Of a stretch of DNA of 64,000 bases, positions 35,559 to 44,759 are shown piece after piece. The stretch is from Bacteroidales bacterium (GTDB taxonomy: Bacteria; Bacteroidota; Bacteroidia; Bacteroidales; F082). Location: the NCBI GenBank assembly GCA_016936505.1, contig JAFGXS010000040.1, forward strand, positions 16,694-80,693, given 5' to 3'. The stretch's first letter is position 1. Each line of letters begins with the position of its first letter. The translations under genes and the position numbers were made by a program. Under the pieces are notes generated by a model. It was not told the origin of the DNA, made no database searches, and saw only the letters and a program-made list of their open reading frames with translations.

Positions 35559-35980
35559 GATTTATTCTTTACAAACCAAGAGACAGCCAGCCAGTAAGAA
35601 TCAGCACCAAAACCCATAATGGAACCGGCACAATTGGGAGCTATATAACTGACATGTCTGAAATCCTCGCGTGAAAAAATATTACTCAAATGCACTTCCA
35701 CAACCGGCGTTGCAATGCCTTTAACGGCATCTCCTAAAGCCACAGAAGTATGAGTATAAGCACCAGCATTAAGTATAATTCCATCATAAATATCGTCTGC
35801 CTGATGCAAAAAATTAATCAGTTCTCCTTCCACATTCGACTGCATCGTTTTTAGTTCTGTTTCGGGAAAATCCTTTTGCAACCTGACAAACATATCTTCA
35901 AAAGTATCACTCCCATAAACAGAAGGTTCACGTTTCCCTAACAAGTTCAGGTTCGGACCGTTAACAATGAGTAACTTCAT
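35555..35980 (-). CDS. aroQ: 3-dehydroquinate dehydratase, type II
   Basis: Third step of the shikimate pathway (3-dehydroquinate to 3-dehydroshikimate). It is a 141-residue flavodoxin-like protein with the family start LIVNGPNLNLLGKREPSVYG, including the Arg and Tyr of the active loop, NAGAYTHTSVAL, and EVHLSN with the catalytic His. It lies 12 bases downstream of the macrodomain gene and is probably the last gene of that operon. Confidence 0.95.
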   Translation of the reverse strand: MKLLIVNGPNLNLLGKREPSVYGSDTFEDMFVRLQKDFPETELKTMQSNVEGELINFLHQADDIYDGIILNAGAYTHTSVALGDAVKGIATPVVEVHLSNIFSREDFRHVSYIAPNCAGSIMGFGADSYWLAVSWFVKNKS

Positions 35981-35992
35981 AAATTTAATGAA

Positions 35993-36520
35993 TTAAAATT
36001 TTAAATCCTGAGACAAAAAATCATCATATAGCGCATAATTCTCAGAATCGAAGCAAACAAAATAGACCTTTTCAGGAAGTTCATTCTTTTCTAAAAACTC
36101 TTTCACCGCTTTAATAGCAATAGGTGCAGCTTTTCTTTTCGGGAAACCGTAAACTCCTGTGCTAATATTAGGAAAAGCCAGTGATTTGCACTTATACTGA
36201 CCAGCCAGTTCCAAACATGTTTTATAAGCACTCTGTAATAAGTTATCTTCTCCACTGTCGCCACCATGCCAAATGGGCCCTACTGCATGTATCACATGTT
36301 TGGCCTTCAGCTTATGACCTCCTGTTATTTTAGCTGAACCTGTTGCACATCCGTTCAGTGCACGACATTCTTCAAGCAAACCGGAACCGGCGGCTCTGTG
36401 AATGGCTCCATCCACACCACCACCTCCCAAAAGCGAACGGTTGGCAGCATTCACAATAGCAGCAACATCCATTTGGGTCAAATCTTCCTGAACTAATATG
36501 ATGCGATCAGTTATATTCAT
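35993..36520 (-). CDS. Macrodomain protein (O-acetyl-ADP-ribose deacetylase type)
   Basis: A 175-residue single macrodomain that binds ADP-ribose and probably deacetylates O-acetyl-ADP-ribose or removes ADP-ribose from proteins. The family motifs [25 protein letters not shown] and [12 protein letters not shown] are present, as in YmdB and MacroD. It overlaps the upstream DUF2061 gene by 4 bases. Confidence 0.93.
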   Translation of the reverse strand: MNITDRIILVQEDLTQMDVAAIVNAANRSLLGGGGVDGAIHRAAGSGLLEECRALNGCATGSAKITGGHKLKAKHVIHAVGPIWHGGDSGEDNLLQSAYKTCLELAGQYKCKSLAFPNISTGVYGFPKRKAAPIAIKAVKEFLEKNELPEKVYFVCFDSENYALYDDFLSQDLKF

Positions 36521-36861
36521 GGTTTTATTTCACCCTGTTCTTTTTCGGGTTGTGTTACATCAGTAGCTTTATGCATACTGCGGTATTTTCTACGCCAGGC
36601 TAGCTGTGTCCAGTATTTTCCCCAGGCAATATTCGTCCACATCCTTTCATGCAAATAATATAAAATCAGTTTTACAACGACATCTACACTGGCAATAGCT
36701 GTAGCATATTGCAAAACCTGGGTGTCAGTTTTATCAGTAGAATGCCTGAACACCACAAAACTTATGATAAAGGTAGCACCCGAAGCAATAAACCGCCAAC
36801 TAATAGCTTTCAGTATACTTCGTGTAGGGCTGTCTTTTTTATATTTGGTTTTATTCCCCAT
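36517..36861 (-). CDS. DUF2061 small membrane protein
   Basis: A 114-residue membrane protein with the DUF2061 pattern: [22 protein letters not shown], then [23 protein letters not shown]. Two or more transmembrane helices are predicted. The function is unknown. It begins the operon with the macrodomain and aroQ genes. Confidence 0.88.
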   Translation of the reverse strand: MGNKTKYKKDSPTRSILKAISWRFIASGATFIISFVVFRHSTDKTDTQVLQYATAIASVDVVVKLILYYLHERMWTNIAWGKYWTQLAWRRKYRSMHKATDVTQPEKEQGEIKP

Positions 36862-36923
36862 ATATTCTTTTTTGATCTATTCTATCTTAAACAAAGGTCA
36901 GTAATTTATTATTATCTCACAAA

Positions 36924-37712
36924 TCAGAAATAGCGATTTAATGTTTCCATAAATTCTTCATGGATTTTTGTATTGGAAGCCACAATTTCTTTTCCGAAGA
37001 TATAATTTTCTTCGCCATGAAATGCTGTAATTTTCCCTCCGGCCTGTTTTACAATCAAGGCTCCAGCTGCCACATCCCAGGGACTTAAACCGTATTCATA
37101 AAACAATTCAAATCTGCCACAAGCCACATAAGCCAGATCCAAAGCTGCTGAGCCTAATCTACGAATTCCACGACTGTTTTTCAATAAATCCTTGAACAAA
37201 TCAAGATAAGGGTCCAGCATGGAATAATCGTAATAAGGAAATCCGGTAGCTATCAACGACTGATCCATCACATCCATTTCAGAAACCTGAATCTCTTTAC
37301 CATTCAAAAAAGCCGGACCGTCTTTCCATGCATAAAAACATTCATTCAGATTAAGTTCATATACCACACCTGAAACAATTTCATCTCCATCGGCCAGAGC
37401 TATTGAAATACAAAACATCGGAATCTTATGGATAAAATTCGTGGTTCCATCCAGCGGATCAACAATCCAGTTGTATTGCTCTCCCCTTTTAAGCTGATCA
37501 TTTTCCTCTGCTATAAAACCGGCTTCGGGAATAATTTTTCTCAGTCCTTCCACCAGAATTTCCTCCGTTTTTTTATCAACATAAGTAACAAGGTTATGCC
37601 TACCTTTATATTCCACATCCCCTTCTTTAACCTTATTTACTTCCTGAAGTAGAAATTGACGGGCATCCTGCGCCAACTGTATGACCTGTTGCGTTATATT
37701 CTCTAAATTCAT
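36924..37712 (-). CDS. Inositol monophosphatase family protein
   Basis: A 262-residue Mg-dependent phosphatase of the IMPase/CysQ family. The metal and substrate residues are in EEND, DPLDGTTNFIH and WDVAAGALIVKQAGG. The substrate could be inositol phosphate, 3'-phosphoadenosine phosphate or a sugar phosphate; the sequence does not decide. Its start overlaps the coaE stop by 4 bases. Confidence 0.92.
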   Translation of the reverse strand: MNLENITQQVIQLAQDARQFLLQEVNKVKEGDVEYKGRHNLVTYVDKKTEEILVEGLRKIIPEAGFIAEENDQLKRGEQYNWIVDPLDGTTNFIHKIPMFCISIALADGDEIVSGVVYELNLNECFYAWKDGPAFLNGKEIQVSEMDVMDQSLIATGFPYYDYSMLDPYLDLFKDLLKNSRGIRRLGSAALDLAYVACGRFELFYEYGLSPWDVAAGALIVKQAGGKITAFHGEENYIFGKEIVASNTKIHEEFMETLNRYF

Positions 37713-38305
37713 TGCAGTTTATTCTTTTCTATAAGTTGTTTATTTATTAAGCGAACCTGATCTATGACAGCATCATCCCCATCATTAATCAACACAAAAT
37801 TTGCCATTTCGTTTTTCACCTCATCAGTCCATTGATTTTTCATTCTGCTTTTCACTTCCTCTTCAGTTAAACCATCACGATCCATTACTCGTTTTAACCT
37901 GAGCAACTTCGGAGCCGACACATTAATTACAAAATCCATGGTCTTTTCCAGACCGTGTTCAAAAATAATAGCAGACTCATGAAGAACATAGTCTTTATCC
38001 TGATGCTGAAGCATCCACTCTTCATATCTTTTATTCAAGGCCGGATGAATAATACTGTTTATTTGAAACAGAGCCTTGGGGTCAGAAAAAACAATGGAAG
38101 CCATCTTTTTTCTATCCAAATTTCCATCTTTATCATACACATCCGAACCAAAAACAGCAATTACCTGTTGTTTGATTTCTGAATCATAATACAGTGCCTT
38201 GGCTTCCTGATCACCATAAAAAACTGGGATTCCCATCGCTTCAAATATGCGACAAATCCACGACTTGCCACTTCCTATATTGCCTGTTATGCCAACATTC
38301 AGCAT
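37709..38305 (-). CDS. coaE: Dephospho-CoA kinase
   Basis: Last step of coenzyme A synthesis, phosphorylating the ribose 3'-OH of dephospho-CoA. It is a 198-residue P-loop kinase with GNIGSGKS at 8-15, DQEAKALYYD, IHPALNKRYEEW and SAIIFEHGLEKTMDFVINV. It lies 1 base after the YbbR gene, an arrangement I recall as common in Bacteroidota. Confidence 0.95.
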   Translation of the reverse strand: MLNVGITGNIGSGKSWICRIFEAMGIPVFYGDQEAKALYYDSEIKQQVIAVFGSDVYDKDGNLDRKKMASIVFSDPKALFQINSIIHPALNKRYEEWMLQHQDKDYVLHESAIIFEHGLEKTMDFVINVSAPKLLRLKRVMDRDGLTEEEVKSRMKNQWTDEVKNEMANFVLINDGDDAVIDQVRLINKQLIEKNKLQ

Positions 38306-38306
38306 A

Positions 38307-39284
38307 TTAGTTCAAAATAATAAATTCAACAGAAACAGGATCTAACCGGGCATTGTGTGCATCTGCAGGCTTATCCTCCAACCGAAGGTTCAAAAACTTA
38401 ACGTCTTTTAGTTTAAGGTTCTTAATATCCGGAACCACTTTAAACTGATCGGGGGTCAGATCTTTATAATCCTTCAAAAACATGTTGTAATAAACAGTTA
38501 TTTCTGTAGGAAAGGTTTTAATAGCCGGACTAATTTGTGAAACATCAACCGGAACCTTAATACTGAACTCTGTATATTTTTCAACATCCAGATCTACTTT
38601 TATCTTTTCCGGTTCAATACGAATTTTTTCAGGATAAGGGTTCACAAGACTTACTTCAACTTTTTGATCCGAATCCAGGTTGTTCATCACAATTGGTACT
38701 GTTTTTATCGACTGAATACTGTCGAGCATTTCCTTTGTTCCATAAATTTGAACCATTGCCGGAGAAATCTTACTCGTATATAAACCGAACTGGCTTTTAA
38801 ATTGCAATTGCAGTTCAAGTGCCACAGGAACCTCCTTTTTCTCCAAAGTTTTGAACTGAATAAAGAGGTAAGAACTGGAAAAATTGAGCACCCCTTCGTT
38901 CACATCAAGCTGTGCAGCTACATTTTCTTTCAGATTCAGCGTTGATATTCTGTAATTGTCATTTCCCAGCGGCTCCTTTTTTACATGAGACAAATCAACC
39001 TTCATAGTTTTAAGCCTCCCTGTCATCATCAGATCCAACAAATTATAACCATCTGTTTTAAAACCGACGGTAACCACACTATCCTCAGGCGTTTCAAGAA
39101 TCTGATCAGCAGGAACATGAGCGTACAGAACCTTTAATGGATATGAAACCGTATAATCGTCTGACAATTTTATCAGCAACCAGGCCAAAGCAGCAATCAG
39201 CAGACAAATAAAAAAAGTGAAATGATCCTTTCGTCGTTTCAACTCTTCATGATTCACCTTCTTTTTAGAACTCTCTTTAGCCAT
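38307..39284 (-). CDS. YbbR domain protein, membrane-anchored
   Basis: A 325-residue protein with a short basic N-terminus, one transmembrane helix (about 25-40) and repeated YbbR beta-domains exported to the periplasm (first repeat YTVSYPLKVLYAHVPADQIL; later IKVPVDVSQISPAIKTFPTEITVYY). YbbR relatives help regulate the c-di-AMP cyclase CdaA in Firmicutes, but no cyclase is nearby here. It heads the coaE-inositol monophosphatase operon. Confidence 0.85.
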   Translation of the reverse strand: MAKESSKKKVNHEELKRRKDHFTFFICLLIAALAWLLIKLSDDYTVSYPLKVLYAHVPADQILETPEDSVVTVGFKTDGYNLLDLMMTGRLKTMKVDLSHVKKEPLGNDNYRISTLNLKENVAAQLDVNEGVLNFSSSYLFIQFKTLEKKEVPVALELQLQFKSQFGLYTSKISPAMVQIYGTKEMLDSIQSIKTVPIVMNNLDSDQKVEVSLVNPYPEKIRIEPEKIKVDLDVEKYTEFSIKVPVDVSQISPAIKTFPTEITVYYNMFLKDYKDLTPDQFKVVPDIKNLKLKDVKFLNLRLEDKPADAHNARLDPVSVEFIILN

Positions 39285-39446
39285 TCTGATTTTGTTTTGT
39301 TTATGGGGTAAAAATAAAGAATTATGTCAAATCTTAATTCTTTTTCATGTGTTTCTGTATGAAATGATTCGAAAAAAACTTTTTCACAAAATCAAACGAT
39401 CGGGCTAAAGTTATCAACAAGCAAGCCCTTTTTAAACTGAAATAAT

Positions 39447-39454
39447 TAAATTTG
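39447..39454 (+). promoter_or_regulatory. dnaE: -7 element TAAATTTG for dnaE
   Basis: TAAATTTG, 63 bases before the dnaE ATG at 39518, giving a leader of about 57 bases. A moderate match. Confidence 0.4.
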
Positions 39455-39517
39455 CTTAGACAACCAATAGAAATATTTATTTCTGATTTTCAATAATATA
39501 AGATTCATTTCTGGACT

Positions 39518-42500
39518 ATGTTTTTAATATATGATACCGAAACTACTGGTTTACCCATCAACGATCAGGCACCTTTAACCGATTTCGATAATTGGCCCCG
39601 GCTCGTCCAGCTGGCATGGCAGTTACACGACGAAAACGGGGAACTGATTGAGGTTCAGAACCACATTGTAAAGCCAGAAGGTTTCATTATTCCACGTGGT
39701 GCAGAAAAAGTGCATGGTATTTCTACAGAACGGGCAAAAAAAGAAGGGAAGGATTTAAAAGAAGTTCTGGAAATTTTCAGCAACTCGGTTGAAAAAGCCG
39801 ACATCATTATCGGGCACAATATTCAATTTGACAATACCATTATTCAGGTGGAATATCTGCGAAAGGAAATCGCCTGTCATATTCCGGATAAAACCATTGT
39901 TGATACGAAAGATGCCTCCACTGACTATTGTGCCATTCCTGGCGGAAGAGGTGGAAGATTCAAATGGCCCAAGCTTTCCGAATTGTATATGAAATTATTC
40001 GGAACCGGTTTTGATGCAAGTCACAATGCTTCTGCCGACGTGCAGGCAACAGCCCGTAGCTTTTTTGAATTGGTACGTTTGGGTGTGATTGATGCCGGAA
40101 TACTGAAAGTTGCTCCCGAAGTTGTCAAAAACTTTCAAGAATCTCACCCCGATATTATAGAAGATATCGGACTGGAAGTTACTGCCTACCATGAAATACC
40201 TGAAGAAGAAACTGAAAGTATTGAACCTCACTCACCATCCAAAGCTAACATTCATGCAGTTCAGGAGCATGTGTTCACCCATTTGCATGTTCACACACAG
40301 TTTTCCGTGCTTGACGGATTGTCGGCATTGTCGCCGCTCATGAAAAAAGCCAAAGCTGATGGAATGACAGCAGTAGCCATTACAGATCACGGGAACATGT
40401 TCGGTGCCAAGGCATTTCACGTTGAAGCAAAAAAAAATAACTTAAAACCCATACTGGGTTGTGAAGTTTATGTTGCCCGGAGGAGCATAGACCACAAAGA
40501 AACCAAAGTGGATGCTTCGGGATGGCATTTGGTATTGTTGGCTAAAAACAGAACGGGGTATGAGAACCTGATGAACCTGGTTTCTACGGGTTGGACTAAA
40601 GGCTATTATTACAAACCCCGAATCGACAAAGATCTTTTAAGGACTAACCACGAAGGGCTCATTGCATTAACCTCCTGTTTAAGTGGCGAAATTCCTGATC
40701 GTATCATGCACGAAGGGATCGATAAGGCAGATGAATCGCTACAGGAATACATTGATATCTTTGGAGAGGATCTTTATCTGGAATTACAGCGGCACAAAAC
40801 GGGTAATCCCGATATGGACCGTAAAGTATACGAAGATCAGATTTATGTTAACAATGAATTGATCAAGCTGGCCGAAAAGTACAATCTGAAGGTTGTGGCT
40901 ACAAACGACGTTCATTTTGTTAACGAAGAAGATGCGGGTGCCCACGACCGGTTAATCTGCATTGGAACCGGAAAAGATCTGGATGATCCCAACAGGGCCC
41001 ATTATACACAGCAGGAATGGTTCAAGACACAACAGGAAATGAGTGAGTTATTTGCTGACATTCCTGAAGCGTTAACCAATACCGAAGAGATAGTAAACAA
41101 AATCGAATTCTACGAACTGGACCACAAACCCATTATGCCTGAGTTTGCGATTCCAGCTGAATTTAATGATGCTGACGATTACCTCAGGCATATTACTTAT
41201 GAGGGTGCCAGGATCAGATACAAAGAAATTACACCAGAAATTCAGGAACGCCTCGATTTTGAGCTGGAAACCATTAAAAACATGGGGTTCCCAGATTACT
41301 TTCTTATTGTTTGGGACTTTCTGGAAGCAGCACGTAACATGGGCGTTGCCGTTGGGCCGGGACGTGGCAGTGCAGCCGGATCAGTGGTAGCCTACTGTTT
41401 AAAGATTACACAAATAGACCCCATTGAATACAATTTGCTGTTTGAGCGTTTCCTTAATCCGGACCGTATTTCCATGCCTGATATCGATATTGACTTCGAT
41501 GATGATGGCCGTGAAAAAGTACTGCACTGGGTCTCTCAGAAATACGGAAAAGAACGAGTAGCGCATCTAATTACTTTTGGCACAATGGCTGCCAAATCAG
41601 CTATTCGCGATGTGGCCCGTGTTCAGAAACTCCCTCTACAAGAAGCCGATCGTCTGGCAAAAATGGTTCCCGAAAGGCCCGGCATTAACCTTCAGGATGC
41701 ACTCAACGAAGTTCCTGAACTAAAACAGGAACTGGAAAAAGGTAAGCCCGAAATTCAGTCGGTGATTAAAAATGCACTCACACTGGAAGGTTCGGTTCGA
41801 AACACAGGAACCCATGCCTGTGGTATTATCATTGCACGCGAAAATCTGGAGAAATACGTTCCGGTTTCCACCGTTAAAGAATCGGTGCTTGACTATGCCA
41901 CTCAGTTCGACGGAAAATATATTGAGTCAATTGGTTTGTTGAAAATGGACTTCCTAGGACTAAAAACCCTTTCCATTATCAAAGATGCTGTGGAAAACAT
42001 CAGGCGTTCAAAAGGAGTTACGGTTGACATCGACAATGTACCGCTCGACGATACCGAAACCTATGAACTCTACAGTCGTGGAGAAACCACCGGTTTGTTC
42101 CAGTTCGAATCGGATGGAATGAAAAAATATCTTCGTGAATTGAAGCCCACCCGTTTTGAAGACCTTATTGCCATGAATGCCCTTTACAGGCCTGGGCCAA
42201 TGGCCTATATCCCTAATTTTATCAACCGTAAACACGGACGCGAGAAAATTGAATATGACTTCCCTATTATGGAAGAAATTCTGAAGGAAACTTACGGAAT
42301 TACTGTTTATCAGGAACAGGTGATGCTTTTGTCGCGACTGATGGCCGGGTTTACACGCGGTCAGTCCGACTCGTTGCGTAAAGCCATGGGAAAGAAGAAA
42401 ATTGAGGAAATGAACAAGCTCAAAATTGAGTACCTCAACGGCTGCGAAAAGAACGGAATAGATACCACCAAAGCGGAAAAAGTATGGAAAGACTGGGAAG

Positions 42501-43765
42501 AATTCGCCAAGTATGCGTTCAATAAATCGCACGCCACATGCTATTCTTACGTTTCGTATCAAACCGCGTACCTCAAGGCCCACTACCCTGCCGAATACAT
42601 GGCTGCCGTATTGAGCAGAAACCTGAACAGCATTGATAAGATCACATTCTTTATCAAAGAAGCCAACCGCATGGGTATACAGGTGCTGGGGCCAGACATC
42701 AACGAAAGTGCCATGCAGTTTACAGTAAACAAACAGGGTATCATCCGTTTCGGAATGGCTGCCATCAAAGGCGTAGGTGGTAGTGCTGTAGAAAATATTA
42801 TTAGTGAACGCGAAGAAAATGGCCCGTTTGCCGACGTTTACGATCTGGCTAAAAGAGTAAATCTGAAATCGGTAAACAAGCGAAGCTTTGAAGCCCTGGC
42901 ACAGGCTGGTGCTTTCGACTCTTTTGAAGGGGCACACCGGGCTCAGTATTTCTATAAAGAAAATGAAAACGATACCGAATTCCTGGAAAAAATACTAAGG
43001 TTCGCAAACAAATTTCAAGAAAACAAAAACTCCACACAGGTTTCGCTGTTTGGCGACACAGAAGAAGTAGAAATAGAACACCCGCCATTCCCCGAGTGCA
43101 AATCCTGGCCGATTACCGAACAACTGCAAAAAGAAAAAGATGTCCTCGGTTTCTATATTTCAGGACATCCATTGGACGACTTTACATCCACCATGAAGCT
43201 TGCCTGCAATACGGATGTTATCTCCTTGCGCAACGATTTAACCCAATTCAGAGACCGATTCATCAATTTCGGTGGCATTGTTACCCAATTCTCTCAACGC
43301 TCAACCAAAAGCGGTTCTTTCTTTGGAATTTTCAGTATTGAAGATTTTACAGGAACCATTGAAATGAGGCTATTCTCTGAAGCTTACCTAAAAATGAAAC
43401 ACATGTTGGTAGAAGGCAATATGCTTTACATCAAGGCAAAGGTAGAAGCCAGCCGTTATGACGAAACCAATTTGAATATCAACATTATTGAAATCAGTTT
43501 ACTGGAAGAAGTGCTAGAAAAAGTGGGCAAAAACATCACACTGAGTATAAATCCAAAAAAAATTGACAACACCTTTGTACAGGAACTTAAAACTCTGATA
43601 AGTGAAACACCTGGCGATGCACTATTGCATTTTCATGTATCAGAAGGTGGCAAAAAAAGGCCGCTTGATATGAAATCGAAAAGCATGCGGGTGAACCCGA
43701 GGTTGTTTATCGACAAGCTGGAAGCTTGGGGAAAAGTACCATATATGTTGAATGGAAAAAAGTAA
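39518..43765 (+). CDS. dnaE: DNA polymerase III alpha subunit with N-terminal exonuclease domain
   Basis: Replicative polymerase of 1415 residues. Residues 1-190 are a DnaQ-like 3'-5' exonuclease with the DEDDh residues in YDTETTGLP, GHNIQFDN and SHNASADVQ. A PHP domain starts near residue 253 (FTHLHVHTQFSVLDG, DHGNMFG, GCEVYVA). The family C palm has GRGSAAGSVVAY and the catalytic Asp triad in PDIDIDFDDDG near 655. Later regions include the fingers (YQEQVMLLSRLMAGFTRG), the helix-hairpin-helix and the OB-fold (INFGGIVTQFSQRSTKSGSFFG). The fused proofreading domain means that a separate DnaQ may not be needed. The promoter lies upstream, and trxA follows with its own promoter. Confidence 0.96.
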   Translation: MFLIYDTETTGLPINDQAPLTDFDNWPRLVQLAWQLHDENGELIEVQNHIVKPEGFIIPRGAEKVHGISTERAKKEGKDLKEVLEIFSNSVEKADIIIGHNIQFDNTIIQVEYLRKEIACHIPDKTIVDTKDASTDYCAIPGGRGGRFKWPKLSELYMKLFGTGFDASHNASADVQATARSFFELVRLGVIDAGILKVAPEVVKNFQESHPDIIEDIGLEVTAYHEIPEEETESIEPHSPSKANIHAVQEHVFTHLHVHTQFSVLDGLSALSPLMKKAKADGMTAVAITDHGNMFGAKAFHVEAKKNNLKPILGCEVYVARRSIDHKETKVDASGWHLVLLAKNRTGYENLMNLVSTGWTKGYYYKPRIDKDLLRTNHEGLIALTSCLSGEIPDRIMHEGIDKADESLQEYIDIFGEDLYLELQRHKTGNPDMDRKVYEDQIYVNNELIKLAEKYNLKVVATNDVHFVNEEDAGAHDRLICIGTGKDLDDPNRAHYTQQEWFKTQQEMSELFADIPEALTNTEEIVNKIEFYELDHKPIMPEFAIPAEFNDADDYLRHITYEGARIRYKEITPEIQERLDFELETIKNMGFPDYFLIVWDFLEAARNMGVAVGPGRGSAAGSVVAYCLKITQIDPIEYNLLFERFLNPDRISMPDIDIDFDDDGREKVLHWVSQKYGKERVAHLITFGTMAAKSAIRDVARVQKLPLQEADRLAKMVPERPGINLQDALNEVPELKQELEKGKPEIQSVIKNALTLEGSVRNTGTHACGIIIARENLEKYVPVSTVKESVLDYATQFDGKYIESIGLLKMDFLGLKTLSIIKDAVENIRRSKGVTVDIDNVPLDDTETYELYSRGETTGLFQFESDGMKKYLRELKPTRFEDLIAMNALYRPGPMAYIPNFINRKHGREKIEYDFPIMEEILKETYGITVYQEQVMLLSRLMAGFTRGQSDSLRKAMGKKKIEEMNKLKIEYLNGCEKNGIDTTKAEKVWKDWEEFAKYAFNKSHATCYSYVSYQTAYLKAHYPAEYMAAVLSRNLNSIDKITFFIKEANRMGIQVLGPDINESAMQFTVNKQGIIRFGMAAIKGVGGSAVENIISEREENGPFADVYDLAKRVNLKSVNKRSFEALAQAGAFDSFEGAHRAQYFYKENENDTEFLEKILRFANKFQENKNSTQVSLFGDTEEVEIEHPPFPECKSWPITEQLQKEKDVLGFYISGHPLDDFTSTMKLACNTDVISLRNDLTQFRDRFINFGGIVTQFSQRSTKSGSFFGIFSIEDFTGTIEMRLFSEAYLKMKHMLVEGNMLYIKAKVEASRYDETNLNINIIEISLLEEVLEKVGKNITLSINPKKIDNTFVQELKTLISETPGDALLHFHVSEGGKKRPLDMKSKSMRVNPRLFIDKLEAWGKVPYMLNGKK

Positions 43766-43785
43766 CACAATAAAATTTTCTTAAT

Positions 43786-43793
43786 TATCTTTG
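43786..43793 (+). promoter_or_regulatory. trxA: -7 element TATCTTTG for trxA
   Basis: TATCTTTG followed by GCAATTC, 25 bases before the trxA ATG at 43819. Confidence 0.6.
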
Positions 43794-43818
43794 CAATTCA
43801 TTTTAAAATTTAAACGAC

Positions 43819-44136
43819 ATGGCTTTAGAATTAACAGACGCGAATTTTGATGCACTTGTTTTGAACTCAGACAAACCGGTAATTGTTGACTTTTGGGCAG
43901 TATGGTGTGGCCCCTGCCGCATTATCGGCCCTATTATACAGGAGATCGGTGAAGAATTCAGCGAACAGGTAACCGTTGGCAAACTGGATGTGGACCACAA
44001 CCCAGAAGTAGCTCGTAAATATGGCATAAGAAATATTCCTACCATTTTGTTTTTCAAAAACGGCGAAGTGGTAGACAAACAAGTAGGCTCAGTTCCAAAA
44101 CAGGTTTTAGTAAATAAACTGGAACAATATTTATAA
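43819..44136 (+). CDS. trxA: Thioredoxin
   Basis: A 105-residue cytosolic thioredoxin that reduces protein disulfides. The active site is WCGPCR with Cys30 and Cys33, the cis-Pro region is NIPTILFF and the fold strand VIVDFWAVWCGPC is textbook. It has its own promoter and a strong terminator after it. Confidence 0.97.
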   Translation: MALELTDANFDALVLNSDKPVIVDFWAVWCGPCRIIGPIIQEIGEEFSEQVTVGKLDVDHNPEVARKYGIRNIPTILFFKNGEVVDKQVGSVPKQVLVNKLEQYL

Positions 44137-44156
44137 TCAGAAAAAGCTGATACTGA

Positions 44157-44188
44157 AAAGCTGTTAGGAATTCCTGACAGCTTTTTTT
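44157..44188 (+). terminator. Rho-independent terminator after trxA
   Basis: Hairpin with arms AAAGCTGTTAGGAA / TTCCTGACAGCTTT (one G-T wobble), followed by a long T-run on the plus strand. Confidence 0.85.
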
Positions 44189-44308
44189 GTTGTGTTGAGT
44201 AAACCAGGTACCCACTTTCGTTTATAGTTTCTTCCTTCAATCTTTGTTCTGTTTCAAAGCATAAACAACCGTCTTTTTATGTAATTTTATCGTCTGAACA
44301 CACTCTAA

Positions 44309-44758
44309 ATGGCATCTTCAGAATCAGCTAAAAATGTAAAACTTGAGATTTTTTCAGCTTCTACTGAAACAGAAGCCGAACTACCTTTACTTTCCTTTAA
44401 TATCAGCGCCGGATTCCCCTCTCCTGCCCTCGACTTTATTGATACCACTATCGACCTCAACAAAGAACTCGTCAAACATCCCACAGCTACCTATTACGGG
44501 CGTGTTCAGGGTGAATCGATGAAAAATGCGGGAATCAACGAAGGCGATATGATTGTCATTGACAAAAGTATTGAACCTGTTGACGGAAAAATTGCTGTTT
44601 GTTATCTGGATGGAGAGTTTACACTGAAACGTCTTAAAATTGACAAATCAGGTGTTTGGTTAATGCCTGAAAATGAAAAATACAAACCCATTAAAATTAA
44701 CGAAGAAAACAGCCTGACTATCTGGGGCATTGTAACCTATGTCATTAAAAAGCCATAA
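44309..44758 (+). CDS. umuD: UmuD-like autoproteolytic subunit of DNA polymerase V
   Basis: A 149-residue S24 peptidase of the LexA/UmuD family that would be cut to its active form after DNA damage. The catalytic dyad is Ser70 in QGESMKNAG and Lys107 in FTLKRL. The FPSPALDF segment after the predicted cleavage site matches UmuD; the likely scissile bond is Ala34-Gly35, where E. coli UmuD has Cys-Gly. umuC starts 1 base after this stop. No recognisable SOS box was seen in the 170-base gap upstream. Confidence 0.9.
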   Translation: MASSESAKNVKLEIFSASTETEAELPLLSFNISAGFPSPALDFIDTTIDLNKELVKHPTATYYGRVQGESMKNAGINEGDMIVIDKSIEPVDGKIAVCYLDGEFTLKRLKIDKSGVWLMPENEKYKPIKINEENSLTIWGIVTYVIKKP

Positions 44759-44759
44759 T

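Noticed and set aside
42008..42937. 309-residue open frame on the minus strand inside dnaE
   Set aside because: It is fully antisense to the strongly conserved dnaE, shows no recognisable family or hydrophobicity pattern, and is a shadow frame of a long coding region.
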